Of a DNA stretch of 27,387 nt, positions 1 to 7,632 are shown one piece after another. Position 1 is the stretch's first letter; each line of letters starts with the position of its first letter. A program made the translations under genes and the position numbers. Source of the stretch: SVQP01 sp045594705 (GTDB lineage: Bacteria; Bacillota; Clostridia; Oscillospirales; CAG-272); contig JAZNZB010000062.1 of assembly GCA_045594705.1 (NCBI GenBank), positions 1 through 27,387 of the forward strand, read 5' to 3'. Below the pieces are notes generated by a model. That model saw nothing but the letters and a program-made list of their open reading frames with translations, was not told where the DNA came from and did no database searches.

Positions 1-242
1 ATTTCGCAAAGCTCTCTCTTTTTGCTATATGAGTGATATTCCGACTGCGTCGGAGTGATATTATCGCTGCTGCGATAGTGATATTGAAGCCTTGCGGCTT
101 CAGTGATATTCTATTCGCCTCCAAAACTTGCGAAGCAAATATCACTCGCCATAGGCGAATATCACTGCCAAAGGCAATATCACTCGCCGCAGGCGAATAG
201 AACTGGGGAGATACTCCGCTTGGAGTATCTCCCCATGGGGCT
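1..242. repeat. AGTGATATT palindromic element, copy A (left end cut by window)
   Basis: Four direct copies of AGTGATATT (32-40, 54-62, 77-85, 102-110) are followed by three inverted copies AATATCACT (138-146, 158-166, 176-184). Each gap is itself a short hairpin: CCGAC-TGC-GTCGG, ATCGC-TGCT-GCGAT, GAAGCC-TTGC-GGCTTC, CGCC-ATA-GGCG, GCC-AAA-GGC, CGCC-GCA-GGCG. TTCTATTCGCC (109-119) is inverted at 192-202. The element closes with a 13-bp stem, GGGGAGATACTCC, loop GCTT, at 205-234, followed by CCATGGGG. It ends 12 bp from the stop codon of the minus-strand gene at 255. Related copies lie at 13048-13420 and 27247-27387. Short open frames inside it, some peptide-like, are repeat artefacts. Confidence 0.93.
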
Positions 243-254
243 GTTATTTTCTTT

Positions 255-2048
255 TTACTTTTTCCTTTTGAATCCCCATGCGCCAAGCAACAACAGCAAA
301 GGGAAGAGCACAGAAGCCGTTGCCTTACACCCGCTTTGCTCGGGGGCCTGCTGCGGCACTTGCGGTGTTGGTTGCGTTTGTGCAGGAGCAGACGTTTCCG
401 GCTCACTTGTTGTTTGCTCGGGCGGCGTTGTTTCAGCCTCGGTGGTGGCTTTCTCAGTGGTCTCGGGTGCGGCTACCACGTGCATGCTGACCACGGCCAA
501 CAGGTAATTGGGACATGCCTTGTCCGGGTTGGCAAGGCGACCGTAAATACAGATGGTGTAGTCACCGGGAGCAAGCGTCGAGCAATCAAAGGAAAGGGTA
601 TTGGGATATCTGCCCGGGGCATCCTTGCCGATCAAGGTCGGCGTTGCCGCCATGCTGTGCTCGGCGTCAAGCTGCACTGCGGGCTGTCCGTTGACGGATG
701 CGTAAAAGGACTCAAAGGCAAGCGACGCATGGGCATTTGCTTTGATCTTGATTGGCTCACCCTCTACCATTTGCAGCTGTCTTGGGTAAATCACCCCGTT
801 CAAAACAGGCTCGGAAGAGATGGGAGAGGTCAGCTTGCATTCGCGATTCACCATGGAGTCGGCAGGAGCATAGGTGTCGCACGCGCCCTCTGCGGGATCG
901 GGATTTTGCGCGGGCTTGCCCTTGTAAACAGGGATGAGAAAATGATGCGGCAGATCCAGGCAATCCATAGCGTAAAGCGAATTGAATACCGTGCGCGCTT
1001 CGCTGACGGCTGCGCCCACGTTTTGCATGTACTGACCCCAGAAATTGCGCGAGGAGCGCGGGTCAACGTTGAATTTCTGCAGATATACGGTGTTCTGGTA
1101 GTCGCCGACGTACTTGCTTGTCAGCTTGTAAGCACCGCCCCAGATTGCCTTGGCGGGCGTATCCCATGCACCGCTTCCGCCCCATGCTTCGGCCATTTCC
1201 GGCGTACCCTTTTGCGCTTCCTTCATCGCACCCAGATAGATGGCAAAGTAGCCTGTGCCGGCTGCACCGATGTTGAAATAATTGTAAAGACCGTTGTAGG
1301 CGGTCAGCGAGTCCTGCGTATGTCCCGAGGCAGGGGCTAAGATCTGCTTGCCGTCCTCGGTCTGTATCTGATTGTCGTAATAATACCAAAGCTTATTGCC
1401 GCACGCGCCCTTGATCAATGGGCTGTTTCCGCCAACACCCTGCTCCTGGCGCAGTCTTGCGGCTAAGTGCAAAGGATCGACGTTGAGGGCTTTGCCTACC
1501 TCGACAAGATATGATGCGTAGGTCACGTCGTCGTAAAGCACGGCATCTGCCATAAATGTGCCCGCAAGTGCACTCTCCACCACCTCTGAACCGATAGCGT
1601 CGGAGTACATCAGATTTTGGAACATGAAGATATCCTTCTCATTGAGGAAATTCTCGGGATCCATAAAGTAAGAAACTGCTTCATAAGAGGCCTGATACCA
1701 CCCCGAATCGTAAAGCTCGGTATTGGTGGCGTGTCTGTATGCCGAGAGCTTGCTGTCCTTGCCCACGAGATTTCTCTTGGGATTGTCAGTCTCTTGCCCG
1801 AGCACGTACTCCCAGGTGTATTGCTCCTTCATCTCGGAGATAAGCAGGGGCTCAAACTCCCAGGTGGGGTGCAGATTATGCAGCTTGGTCAACGCCTGGG
1901 CATACGATGCGGGGAAGCCCTTGTCGATCAAGGCTTGCGTATATTCGCTCGTCTGCTTGGGCTGCTCTGCTGCGGAGGGCAGCATGAAGCAGGTGCAAAG
2001 CAGAGAAGAGGCGAGTATAGCCGTTAAAAAGCGAGAGAGGCTTTTCAT
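255..2048 (-). CDS. Surface-anchored GH73-like N-acetylglucosaminidase (peptidoglycan hydrolase)
   Basis: 597 aa. Predicted to cleave glycan strands of peptidoglycan outside the cell. Residues 1-27 form a signal peptide (MKSL..AILASSLLCTCFMLPSAA). Residues 115-345 carry features of the Clostridia/Bacillus glucosaminidase family: YFMDPENFLNEKDIFMFQ (127-144), AARLRQEQG with likely catalytic Glu202, YNGLYNYFNIGA (251-262), AIWGGA, and TVYLQKFNV. A region near 415-525 looks like a beta-sandwich. Residues 527-572 are a Thr/Glu/Pro/Gln-rich wall-spanning linker. The tail SGCKATA, hydrophobic stretch, KRKK resembles a C-terminal sorting signal and is shared with the GH protein at 7678. AAGGAG lies 7 bp before the ATG. 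It follows the GH127 gene by 19 bp, so the two are probably co-transcribed. Family assignment is by motif memory; the exact cleavage specificity is inferred. Confidence 0.85.
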   Translation of the reverse strand: MKSLSRFLTAILASSLLCTCFMLPSAAEQPKQTSEYTQALIDKGFPASYAQALTKLHNLHPTWEFEPLLISEMKEQYTWEYVLGQETDNPKRNLVGKDSKLSAYRHATNTELYDSGWYQASYEAVSYFMDPENFLNEKDIFMFQNLMYSDAIGSEVVESALAGTFMADAVLYDDVTYASYLVEVGKALNVDPLHLAARLRQEQGVGGNSPLIKGACGNKLWYYYDNQIQTEDGKQILAPASGHTQDSLTAYNGLYNYFNIGAAGTGYFAIYLGAMKEAQKGTPEMAEAWGGSGAWDTPAKAIWGGAYKLTSKYVGDYQNTVYLQKFNVDPRSSRNFWGQYMQNVGAAVSEARTVFNSLYAMDCLDLPHHFLIPVYKGKPAQNPDPAEGACDTYAPADSMVNRECKLTSPISSEPVLNGVIYPRQLQMVEGEPIKIKANAHASLAFESFYASVNGQPAVQLDAEHSMAATPTLIGKDAPGRYPNTLSFDCSTLAPGDYTICIYGRLANPDKACPNYLLAVVSMHVVAAPETTEKATTEAETTPPEQTTSEPETSAPAQTQPTPQVPQQAPEQSGCKATASVLFPLLLLLGAWGFKRKK

Positions 2049-2067
2049 TCAAATCTCCTTATATTGA

Positions 2068-3876
2068 TTACTTGGTGGGAATCCAGGAGGCAAAGGCGGA
2101 ATGCTCGCTCCAGTCGTTGCCTGCCGACGCGTAGTCGATCAAGGTCAGCGTATCGCTTTCGGTCTGTACCTCGGCGCGCAAAAATCCGCCGCAGTCCGAG
2201 GGGCTGACGCGCCAATCGGTCACGCTCGTGCTCTTGATGGCTGCAAGCGGCTCGGGATCGTAGCGGTTGTCGCGGGCAAGCAGGATCGAGCCGTAGGTAA
2301 AGGCGCAGAACTTGTCCCCCGCGCGGTTGTCTCCGTGCGGTGCAGGGTGGCAGATCAGCGGTATGTCAAAGGCCACCGTGATCTCGTCGCCCTCGTGCCA
2401 TACGCGCGTCAGCGGCAGATACGTACCGGGGGTGCCGGGGATCAGCTCGCCGTTGCAGATCGCGTAAAAATCGCTTGCAAAGCCCGGCACGCGCAGAGAG
2501 AGCGTCATGGGCAGGTCGACGTCACATGTGGTTACCTTGACGGTTGCAGAGCCCAGCAGGGGATAGCGGGAGGTGACTTCAAAGGTCACGCAGCCGCCCG
2601 CGTGCGGCACGCAAAAGCTGCCGTTTTCATAAAGATTGAGCACGCAGCCGTCGTCGGTCTTCATGGCGTACAGATAGGGGGCCATACATAGGCCGGTCGG
2701 GCCGTTTGCGGTACAGCAGGAAAGGTCAAAGCCCTTTATATTAAAAGAGAAATTGACGCGCGGATTGCGGCTGCCGTTGAACTTGGGGAAGTACTCAAAG
2801 AACTGCCCGTCGGGTCGCAGCGCACCGATGATGGCGTTATACAGGCTGACCTCCAGGGCGTCCGCGTATTTTACTTCGCCCGTCAAGGTAAGCAGACGGT
2901 AGCAAAGGCGCATCCAGTAAACGGTCACGCAGGTCTCCATCATCAAATCAATATCGGGATTGGTCTGATTGAGTCTTGTCAGATTCCATTGCTCACCCGT
3001 GCCCGGGCCGAGATTGCGCGGTGCGTCCGCACCGCCCGAGCCAAGCAGCGTGATTTCCTGATCATACACCTTATTCCAGAAGAGCACTGCGGTATCAAAA
3101 GCAGATTTGTCGCCCGTGCAGGCGTAGTAGCCAAGCAGCCCTTCAAAGCAGGACATCATCTCGTAAGCCTTGGCAATCGATTCTTTGGGCTCTCCGTTAT
3201 TTCCGATCTCCCACGGATCTTTGCCTGCGCGGATGGCATCAAACAGATGCTCGCGCGCACAGCAGCCGGTATCCACAATATGCTGTGCAAGCTCCATGGC
3301 AGATGCTTCGCCGCAGATGGCGTAAAGCTGCATGAGCGGGTCTAAAATGGAAGAGGATTCAATGCCGCAGAATGCCCAGCCTGTCTCTGTGATGGGCGTC
3401 TTGGGCGCAGCACCCACTTGACTGTTTGTGTAGATCACCATGCGGCGGCAAGCGTCAAGTGCACGGTCGTCGCCAAATACGCGGTAGTATGCAAGCAGAC
3501 CCATCAAGGCGTACTTGCGCTCCCACAAATCGCTGCCGCACGCCCCTTTGGGCTGCGTCTGTTTTTTGGTGGTGCTCAGATCTCCGTCCGCGTCCTGCAG
3601 GGAAAGCAGGTCGTCCACCGCGGTCTTGATGACGACAAGCAGCTGCTCGTCGCGCGTGTATTCGTAGGTCATGCAGGCGGCACGCATCAGCTTGCCCCAG
3701 AATTCACCCGTTGCAAAAGCGTCGGTACGATAGCGGAAATAGTCCGCCAGCGCATGCATGTCGATCTTTTTGAGCGTCTGCTCGCATACAAGGCGCAGCT
3801 TGTCGTCTATGACGCCGTGCATTTGCACGTCGCCCACGTTAAGCGCGTATAGTTTATCCGAAACGGTGTAGGGCAT
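2068..3876 (-). CDS. GH127 family beta-L-arabinofuranosidase (DUF1680)
   Basis: 602 aa with no signal peptide, so probably cytoplasmic. GH127 enzymes are zinc-dependent glycosidases that remove beta-L-arabinofuranose from plant-derived oligosaccharides, using Glu and Cys residues that hold the metal. Visible here are Glu314-Thr-Cys316 followed by YWMRLCYRLL, YADALEVSLYNAIIGA (337-352), and Cys387-Cys388 in FDLSCCTANG. This matches the Glu-x-Cys...Cys-Cys arrangement known from HypBA1-type enzymes. GIESSSILDPLMQLYAICGE (171-190) also fits the alpha/alpha barrel. Length is slightly below the usual 620-660. The start has GGAGGTG 5 bp upstream and a consensus promoter just before it. It is the first gene of an operon with the GH73-like hydrolase; why the two are paired is not evident. 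Substrate beyond beta-L-arabinofuranosides is not predictable, because the family includes other activities. Confidence 0.88.
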   Translation of the reverse strand: MPYTVSDKLYALNVGDVQMHGVIDDKLRLVCEQTLKKIDMHALADYFRYRTDAFATGEFWGKLMRAACMTYEYTRDEQLLVVIKTAVDDLLSLQDADGDLSTTKKQTQPKGACGSDLWERKYALMGLLAYYRVFGDDRALDACRRMVIYTNSQVGAAPKTPITETGWAFCGIESSSILDPLMQLYAICGEASAMELAQHIVDTGCCAREHLFDAIRAGKDPWEIGNNGEPKESIAKAYEMMSCFEGLLGYYACTGDKSAFDTAVLFWNKVYDQEITLLGSGGADAPRNLGPGTGEQWNLTRLNQTNPDIDLMMETCVTVYWMRLCYRLLTLTGEVKYADALEVSLYNAIIGALRPDGQFFEYFPKFNGSRNPRVNFSFNIKGFDLSCCTANGPTGLCMAPYLYAMKTDDGCVLNLYENGSFCVPHAGGCVTFEVTSRYPLLGSATVKVTTCDVDLPMTLSLRVPGFASDFYAICNGELIPGTPGTYLPLTRVWHEGDEITVAFDIPLICHPAPHGDNRAGDKFCAFTYGSILLARDNRYDPEPLAAIKSTSVTDWRVSPSDCGGFLRAEVQTESDTLTLIDYASAGNDWSEHSAFASWIPTK

Positions 3877-3903
3877 ATTTCACCTCCGCGTGTCTGATAC
3901 TTC

Positions 3904-3932
3904 AGTATACCATATTTTGCCGGGGTTGTAAA
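3904..3932 (-). promoter_or_regulatory. Sigma-A-type promoter for the GH127-GH73 operon
   Basis: On the minus strand, TTTACA (3927-3932), a 17-bp spacer, then TATACT (3904-3909), about 28 bp upstream of the start codon at 3876. No operator-like inverted repeat is seen next to it. Confidence 0.75.
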
Positions 3933-3948
3933 GAGAATTTTCGAGAAA

Positions 3949-4070
3949 GGCGGGCGATCACTGATCGCCCCTACGACTGATTGTGTTATGACTTTCATAT
4001 ATTGAAATCACAACGGACTATGTTGTAGGGGCGAGAATTTCGGCAAAGCCGAAATATGTGATCGCCCGCC
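3949..4070. repeat. GTAGGGG-type palindromic MITE-like element 1
   Basis: A 122-bp element with 13-bp perfect terminal inverted repeats, GGCGGGCGATCAC (3949-3961) and GTGATCGCCCGCC (4058-4070). Each arm ends inward with CCCCTAC or GTAGGGG. The left arm is a self-complementary hairpin, GGGCGATCA-CTGATCGCCC. The right arm has a second hairpin (ATTTCGGC-AAA-GCCGAAAT, 4037-4055) set into its tip. The unpaired centre (about 3975-4020) is AT-rich. It has no coding capacity. It starts 18 bp after the stop codon of the minus-strand lipoprotein gene and may help end its transcripts. The same end pattern recurs at 5183-5286. Confidence 0.85.
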
Positions 4071-4088
4071 TCTCTGTTTGGCTGAGAT

Positions 4089-4955
4089 TTATTTTTCAAA
4101 ATATCCTTTGATCTCCTCGAACGACTCTCCGTAGCAAATGATGCTGTTGCCGTCCTCAAATCCTACGACGTGTACACCTACAACACCGTTAAACAGTTCG
4201 TCCTGCAGTCTGTGAAAAAGAACTACGTCAGAGTAGGCACTGGGGGTTCCCTTGGGCTTTTCACCTTGTCCCGTAAAGGCATACATACGATCCTGCTCGG
4301 GGGATACGATGAGGTAGGCTTGGGTGTAGCCGTCTTCCTCGTCGTTGGGTTGCAAAAATCCGGCGGCATAGAATTGGTATCCGTCCTTTTCCATGGCGAC
4401 TTTGATTTTTTCGATATTCACTGTTTCGCAATCTCGGTACATCTCTGAGGATGGACGTTCGGTTGCTTCAAGCGGTTGTACAGTTCCGAGATCCAAGAGG
4501 GAAAGCAGCTCTACGTGCGCATTTCCCATAGCGGTGATGACGCAATTTGAAATGCGAAGGCGCGTTATGTAGAGCTCTCTGTCAATGAACAGATCACTTG
4601 CTATAATAAAGTCCAAGCTGCCGTCTTGGATATATACTTGCTTGGCTGCTTCGGCACTTGTGTATTCAAAAACAAATATGGCCCTTTTGTTCTCGTCCGA
4701 AAAATCCGGAGCGCGATAGGCGTAAGTGGTGTGATCGTCTGAGGGTATAACTCCTTGGTATGTGTACCCTGCCTGCGTCAGGATATCGCCCATGACTTTG
4801 GCATCCATGCCTTCTACATCACGGTTGAAATAGCAAGGATATATGGTGATTTTTTCTCCATGCAAAATACGGCTACAGCCCGATAGCATAGGGAAGAGCA
4901 AAAGGCACAGCAGCACGGAGCAAATGATGCGCATATTCAGGCGTTGTTTTTTCAT
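4089..4955 (-). CDS. Putative lipoprotein of unknown function
   Basis: 288 aa. A basic N-terminus and hydrophobic stretch (9-26) lead into the lipobox LSGC with Cys27 as the predicted lipidated residue, so the protein should sit on the outer face of the membrane. The mature part (28-288) is mixed alpha/beta with no motif I recognise; a segment near residues 75-125 (AIFVFEYTSAEAAKQVY...) could be a small ferredoxin-like fold. The ATG has AGGAGG 9 bp upstream and a consensus promoter about 100 bp further up. It is a single-gene unit: the next gene downstream has its own promoter and a palindromic element lies between. No function can be assigned. Confidence 0.85.
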   Translation of the reverse strand: MKKQRLNMRIICSVLLCLLLFPMLSGCSRILHGEKITIYPCYFNRDVEGMDAKVMGDILTQAGYTYQGVIPSDDHTTYAYRAPDFSDENKRAIFVFEYTSAEAAKQVYIQDGSLDFIIASDLFIDRELYITRLRISNCVITAMGNAHVELLSLLDLGTVQPLEATERPSSEMYRDCETVNIEKIKVAMEKDGYQFYAAGFLQPNDEEDGYTQAYLIVSPEQDRMYAFTGQGEKPKGTPSAYSDVVLFHRLQDELFNGVVGVHVVGFEDGNSIICYGESFEEIKGYFEK

Positions 4956-5054
4956 GTGTGAAGCCTCCTTTTTGATTCTTCTACCTATATAGTCGCAATT
5001 TTTGCCGAAAAGTTCGGCGTTTTTTGAAAAATTTTGAAAATATTTTGTTTTTTT

Positions 5055-5083
5055 ATTTTAGCATGATTCTCAATGGATGTCAA
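5055..5083 (-). promoter_or_regulatory. Consensus promoter for the 4955 lipoprotein gene
   Basis: Minus strand TTGACA (5078-5083), 17-bp spacer, TAAAAT (5055-5060). The leader to the ATG is about 90 nt, AT-rich, and holds a small hairpin GCCGA-ACTT-TTCGGC around 5003-5018. No known riboswitch was recognised. Confidence 0.75.
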
Positions 5084-5100
5084 GAGAGCACCATCCTGCA

Positions 5101-5160
5101 GGGGAGGCCGCCATGCCGCAAGCGGCGAACGTCCCGAGCTGTGATGGGCTCGCGGGGATG
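5101..5160. other. GC-rich hairpin cluster between divergent promoters
   Basis: Two adjacent inverted repeats are visible: GCCGC (5115-5119) with GCGGC (5122-5126), and CCCGAGC (5133-5139) with GCTCGCGGG (5148-5156, one bulged base). The GC content contrasts with the AT-rich promoter DNA on both sides. It has no open frame with a ribosome binding site. It is probably part of the repeat material that continues into 5183-5286; no function is assigned. Confidence 0.45.
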
Positions 5161-5182
5161 TCTACGCTGTGAAAATAAGAAA

Positions 5183-5286
5183 TGTAGGGGAAGGTATTAC
5201 CTTCCCGCCTGCGGTGGGGAGGTTGGCGTTCGGGAGGCTCCGTTCATTAACTGTTTACGGGCGGGAAGATGATATCTTCCCCTACA
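5183..5286. repeat. GTAGGGG-type palindromic MITE-like element 2
   Basis: A 104-bp element with ends TGTAGGGGAAG and CTTCCCCTACA. Each arm is a near-perfect hairpin: GGGAAGGTA-T-TACCTTCCC on the left (5188-5206) and GGAAGAT-GAT-ATCTTCC on the right (5264-5280). The two arms differ at a position where both sides of the stem have changed (AAGGT/ACCTT versus AAGAT/ATCTT), so pairing is kept. The end sequence and layout match element 1 at 3949-4070 although the arm sequences differ. It lies between divergent promoters at 5078 and 5333. Confidence 0.85.
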
Positions 5287-5332
5287 CGATGCTCTTTGTT
5301 TACGCGTTCATCTCGCAATATCGCACTTTCTC

Positions 5333-5361
5333 TTGACAAAAATTTCAATTTGGGGTATAAT
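5333..5361 (+). promoter_or_regulatory. Perfect-consensus promoter for the metal efflux operon
   Basis: TTGACA (5333-5338), 17-bp spacer, TATAAT (5356-5361), about 40 bp before the ATG at 5401. No ArsR/CadC- or MerR-type operator was recognised next to it, and no regulator gene is adjacent. Confidence 0.85.
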
Positions 5362-5400
5362 GCTAAACAGAAAAGTATGCTCTTTGAAAGGAGAAGTGTT

Positions 5401-5622
5401 ATGAAAAAGGTATTTAAGATGGAAGACTTGGACTGCGCGCATTGCGCTGCCAAGATGGAAGAGGGCATCAAGAAGATCGAGGGCGTGACCTATGCCAGCG
5501 TCAGCTTTATGGCACAGAGACTGACCGTGGAGGCCGACGAGGACAAGTTTGAAGAGATCATTCCCCAGATTATCAAGGTAGTCAAGAAGGTTGACTCGGA
5601 TTGCAAGGTGATCATCAAGTAA
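5401..5622 (+). CDS. Free-standing heavy-metal-associated (HMA) domain protein
   Basis: 73 aa, a single HMA ferredoxin-like fold of normal length. The metal site is Cys12-x-x-Cys15 in DLDCAHCAAKME. The LDCAxCA form is typical of the N-terminal metal-binding domain of Zn/Cd/Pb-type P1B ATPases rather than the MxCxxC of copper chaperones. The ATG at 5401 was chosen because GAAAGGAG ends 8 bp upstream and translation from it gives a complete HMA domain; an in-frame extension upstream would run back through the promoter. Its stop codon overlaps the start of the ATPase gene (TAATG). It probably hands metal to that pump, replacing the domain the pump lacks, or senses metal for it. Confidence 0.93.
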   Translation: MKKVFKMEDLDCAHCAAKMEEGIKKIEGVTYASVSFMAQRLTVEADEDKFEEIIPQIIKVVKKVDSDCKVIIK

Positions 5623-7571
5623 TGAAGCTCAAAAAAAGTCAGAAAAGGGTACTGGTCCGCATCATCGTGGCTGCTGCTTTGCTGCTGCTTTGCCATATTC
5701 TGATCGGCGGACACAGTCATTTCGGAGAAAATCACGGACACGTGCATCTGCCCGATTGGGCGGCTGCGCTTTGCTATCTCGTTCCGTATTTTATCATTGG
5801 TTACGATATTTTGTGGAAGGCTGTGCGCGGCATTTTCCACGGTCAGCTGTTTGACGAGAATTTCCTCATGGCAGTCGCCACGGTGGGCGTGCTTTCGATC
5901 GGCCTTTTCCCCGACCAGGAGCCCGAATACCTGGAAGCTGTCATGGTCATGCTGCTTTATCAGACAGGCGAGCTGTTCCAGAGCATCGCGGTGGGCAAGA
6001 GCAGAAACGCGATCGCTTCGCTCATGGAGATCTGTCCCGACACCGCAAACGTCGAGCGCGACGGTAAGGTGGAGGAGGTATTTCCCGACGAGGTCGCGGT
6101 TGGCGATATCATTGTGGTCAAGCCGGGCGAAAAGGTGCCGCTGGACGGCACGGTCATTGAAGGTGCAAGCAGTCTGAACACGGTCGCCCTGACGGGGGAA
6201 TCCAACCCGCGCGACGTCTCGGTCGGCGACGGTGTGATCAGCGGCTGCATCAATATGAACGGCGTGCTTCGTGTGCGCGTCGAAAAGGAATTCGGAGAGT
6301 CCACGGTTTCCAAGATCTTGGAGCTGGTGGAGACCTCGGGCGACAAAAAATCCAAGAGTGAGGCGTACATTACGCGCTTTGCCCGTTGGTATACCCCCAT
6401 TGTGGTGTGCTCGGCTGCCGCACTTGCCATCCTGCCGCCTGTGATCATGGGTCTGATCGGCGGCTTTGAAAGTGCACCGTGGAGCGAGTGGATCTTGCGC
6501 GCCATCAATTTCCTGATCATTTCCTGTCCTTGTGCGCTGGTCATTTCGGTGCCCATGTCCTTCTTTGGCGGCATTGGCGGCGCGTCCAGGCATGGCATTC
6601 TGATCAAGGGCTCCAATTACTTGGAGGCACTTGCCAAGGCGGAAACGGTGGTGTTTGACAAGACCGGCACGCTGACCAAAGGAAACTTCAAGGTCACTGC
6701 CATTCATCCCGAAAAGATCGACGAGCAGGCACTGCTTGATCTGGCCGCAACGGCAGAAAGCTACTCGGATCACCCCATTTCCCGCTCGCTCAAGCAGGCG
6801 TACGCCAAGGAAGTGGACAACAGTCGCGTGGGCGAGGTGCGCGAGATCGCAGGGCATGGCATCAAGGCTATGATCGACGGCAAGCAGGTCTGTGTAGGCA
6901 ATCGCAAATTCATGCGCAGCATCGGTGCGCAGTGGCACGAATGTGACGCTGTGGGCACGGTGGTGCACGTGGCGGTGGACGGAGAATACGAAGGGCACAT
7001 CATCGTGTCCGACGAGATCAAGCCGGATGCCAAGGAAGGCATTGCGCAGCTGCGCAAGCTGGGCGTCAAAAAGACGGTCATGCTGACGGGTGACGCGTCT
7101 GCTACGGGGCGCGCGATCGGCGAGAAACTTGGCGTGGACGAGGTGCACAGCGAGCTTTTGCCCGAGGGCAAGGTGAAAAAGCTTGAGGAGCTGATCGCGC
7201 AGAAGTCTCCCAAGGGTCAGGTCGTGTACGTTGGTGACGGCATCAACGACGCACCCGTGCTGGCAAGAGGGGATATCGGTATTGCGATGGGCGCGCTTGG
7301 CTCGGATGCAGCCATTGAGGCGGCCGACGTGGTGCTCATGGACGACAAGCCCTCCAAGGTGGCAACCGCCATCCGCGTAAGCCGCAGGACGCTTTCTATC
7401 GTGCGTCAGAATATCGTGTTCGCCATTGGCGTCAAGGTCATCGTGCTTGTGTTGAGCTTGCTGCCGTTTGTCGGTACGCTGCCGCCCATCGTGGCCATCT
7501 TTGCCGACGTGGGCGTCATGATCCTGGCGGTGCTCAACGCCATGCGCGCGTTATATGTACCAAAAAAGTAA
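5622..7571 (+). CDS. cadA: Zn/Cd/Pb-type P1B metal-exporting ATPase
   Basis: 649 aa from the ATG at 5622, which overlaps the previous stop. It pumps divalent soft metals (Zn, Cd or Pb) out of the cytoplasm using ATP. Visible parts are a His-rich N-terminal stretch (31-42), TGES actuator motif (191-194), CPC in the transport helix (302-304), DKTGT phosphorylation site with Asp346, the HP motif (384-385), TGDAS (489-493), GDGINDAP hinge (538-545), and FADVG in the last helix with Asp629. A CPC plus this Asp is the signature of the Zn/Cd subgroup. There is no N-terminal HMA domain; one is encoded just upstream as a separate protein. The alternative TTG at 5601 adds only seven codons inside the upstream gene and was rejected. 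The cadA symbol is given by subgroup; the true metal is not shown by sequence. Confidence 0.93.
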   Translation: MKLKKSQKRVLVRIIVAAALLLLCHILIGGHSHFGENHGHVHLPDWAAALCYLVPYFIIGYDILWKAVRGIFHGQLFDENFLMAVATVGVLSIGLFPDQEPEYLEAVMVMLLYQTGELFQSIAVGKSRNAIASLMEICPDTANVERDGKVEEVFPDEVAVGDIIVVKPGEKVPLDGTVIEGASSLNTVALTGESNPRDVSVGDGVISGCINMNGVLRVRVEKEFGESTVSKILELVETSGDKKSKSEAYITRFARWYTPIVVCSAAALAILPPVIMGLIGGFESAPWSEWILRAINFLIISCPCALVISVPMSFFGGIGGASRHGILIKGSNYLEALAKAETVVFDKTGTLTKGNFKVTAIHPEKIDEQALLDLAATAESYSDHPISRSLKQAYAKEVDNSRVGEVREIAGHGIKAMIDGKQVCVGNRKFMRSIGAQWHECDAVGTVVHVAVDGEYEGHIIVSDEIKPDAKEGIAQLRKLGVKKTVMLTGDASATGRAIGEKLGVDEVHSELLPEGKVKKLEELIAQKSPKGQVVYVGDGINDAPVLARGDIGIAMGALGSDAAIEAADVVLMDDKPSKVATAIRVSRRTLSIVRQNIVFAIGVKVIVLVLSLLPFVGTLPPIVAIFADVGVMILAVLNAMRALYVPKK

Positions 7572-7598
7572 GCTTGGATTTGGTCAACTATCCAAAAA

Positions 7599-7632
7599 CG
7601 GGGGAATGCCCTTGCATTCCCGCGTTTTTTTT
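7599..7632 (+). terminator. Rho-independent terminator after cadA
   Basis: Stem GGGAATGC (7602-7609) with GCATTCCC (7614-7621), loop CCTT, outer CG/CG pairs, followed by eight T (7625-7632). It lies 27 bp past the ATPase stop codon. Confidence 0.92.

Noticed and set aside
1..240. Possible CRISPR array (short repeats at regular spacing)
   Set aside because: Repeats are only 9 bp, spacers are palindromes of 7-16 bp, orientation reverses midway, and no cas genes are present.
103..507. Short open frames within the repeat elements (also at 13154-13339 and 27162-27362)
   Set aside because: They are formed by translating the palindromic repeat, lack ribosome binding sites, and the one at 103-507 runs into the antisense of the hydrolase gene.
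4956..5054. Riboswitch in the roughly 90-nt leader of the 4955 lipoprotein gene
   Set aside because: Only one small hairpin in very AT-rich DNA, with no recognisable aptamer or terminator.
5490..7148. A 552-codon open frame antisense to cadA
   Set aside because: Shadow of cadA; the plus strand carries every P-type ATPase motif.
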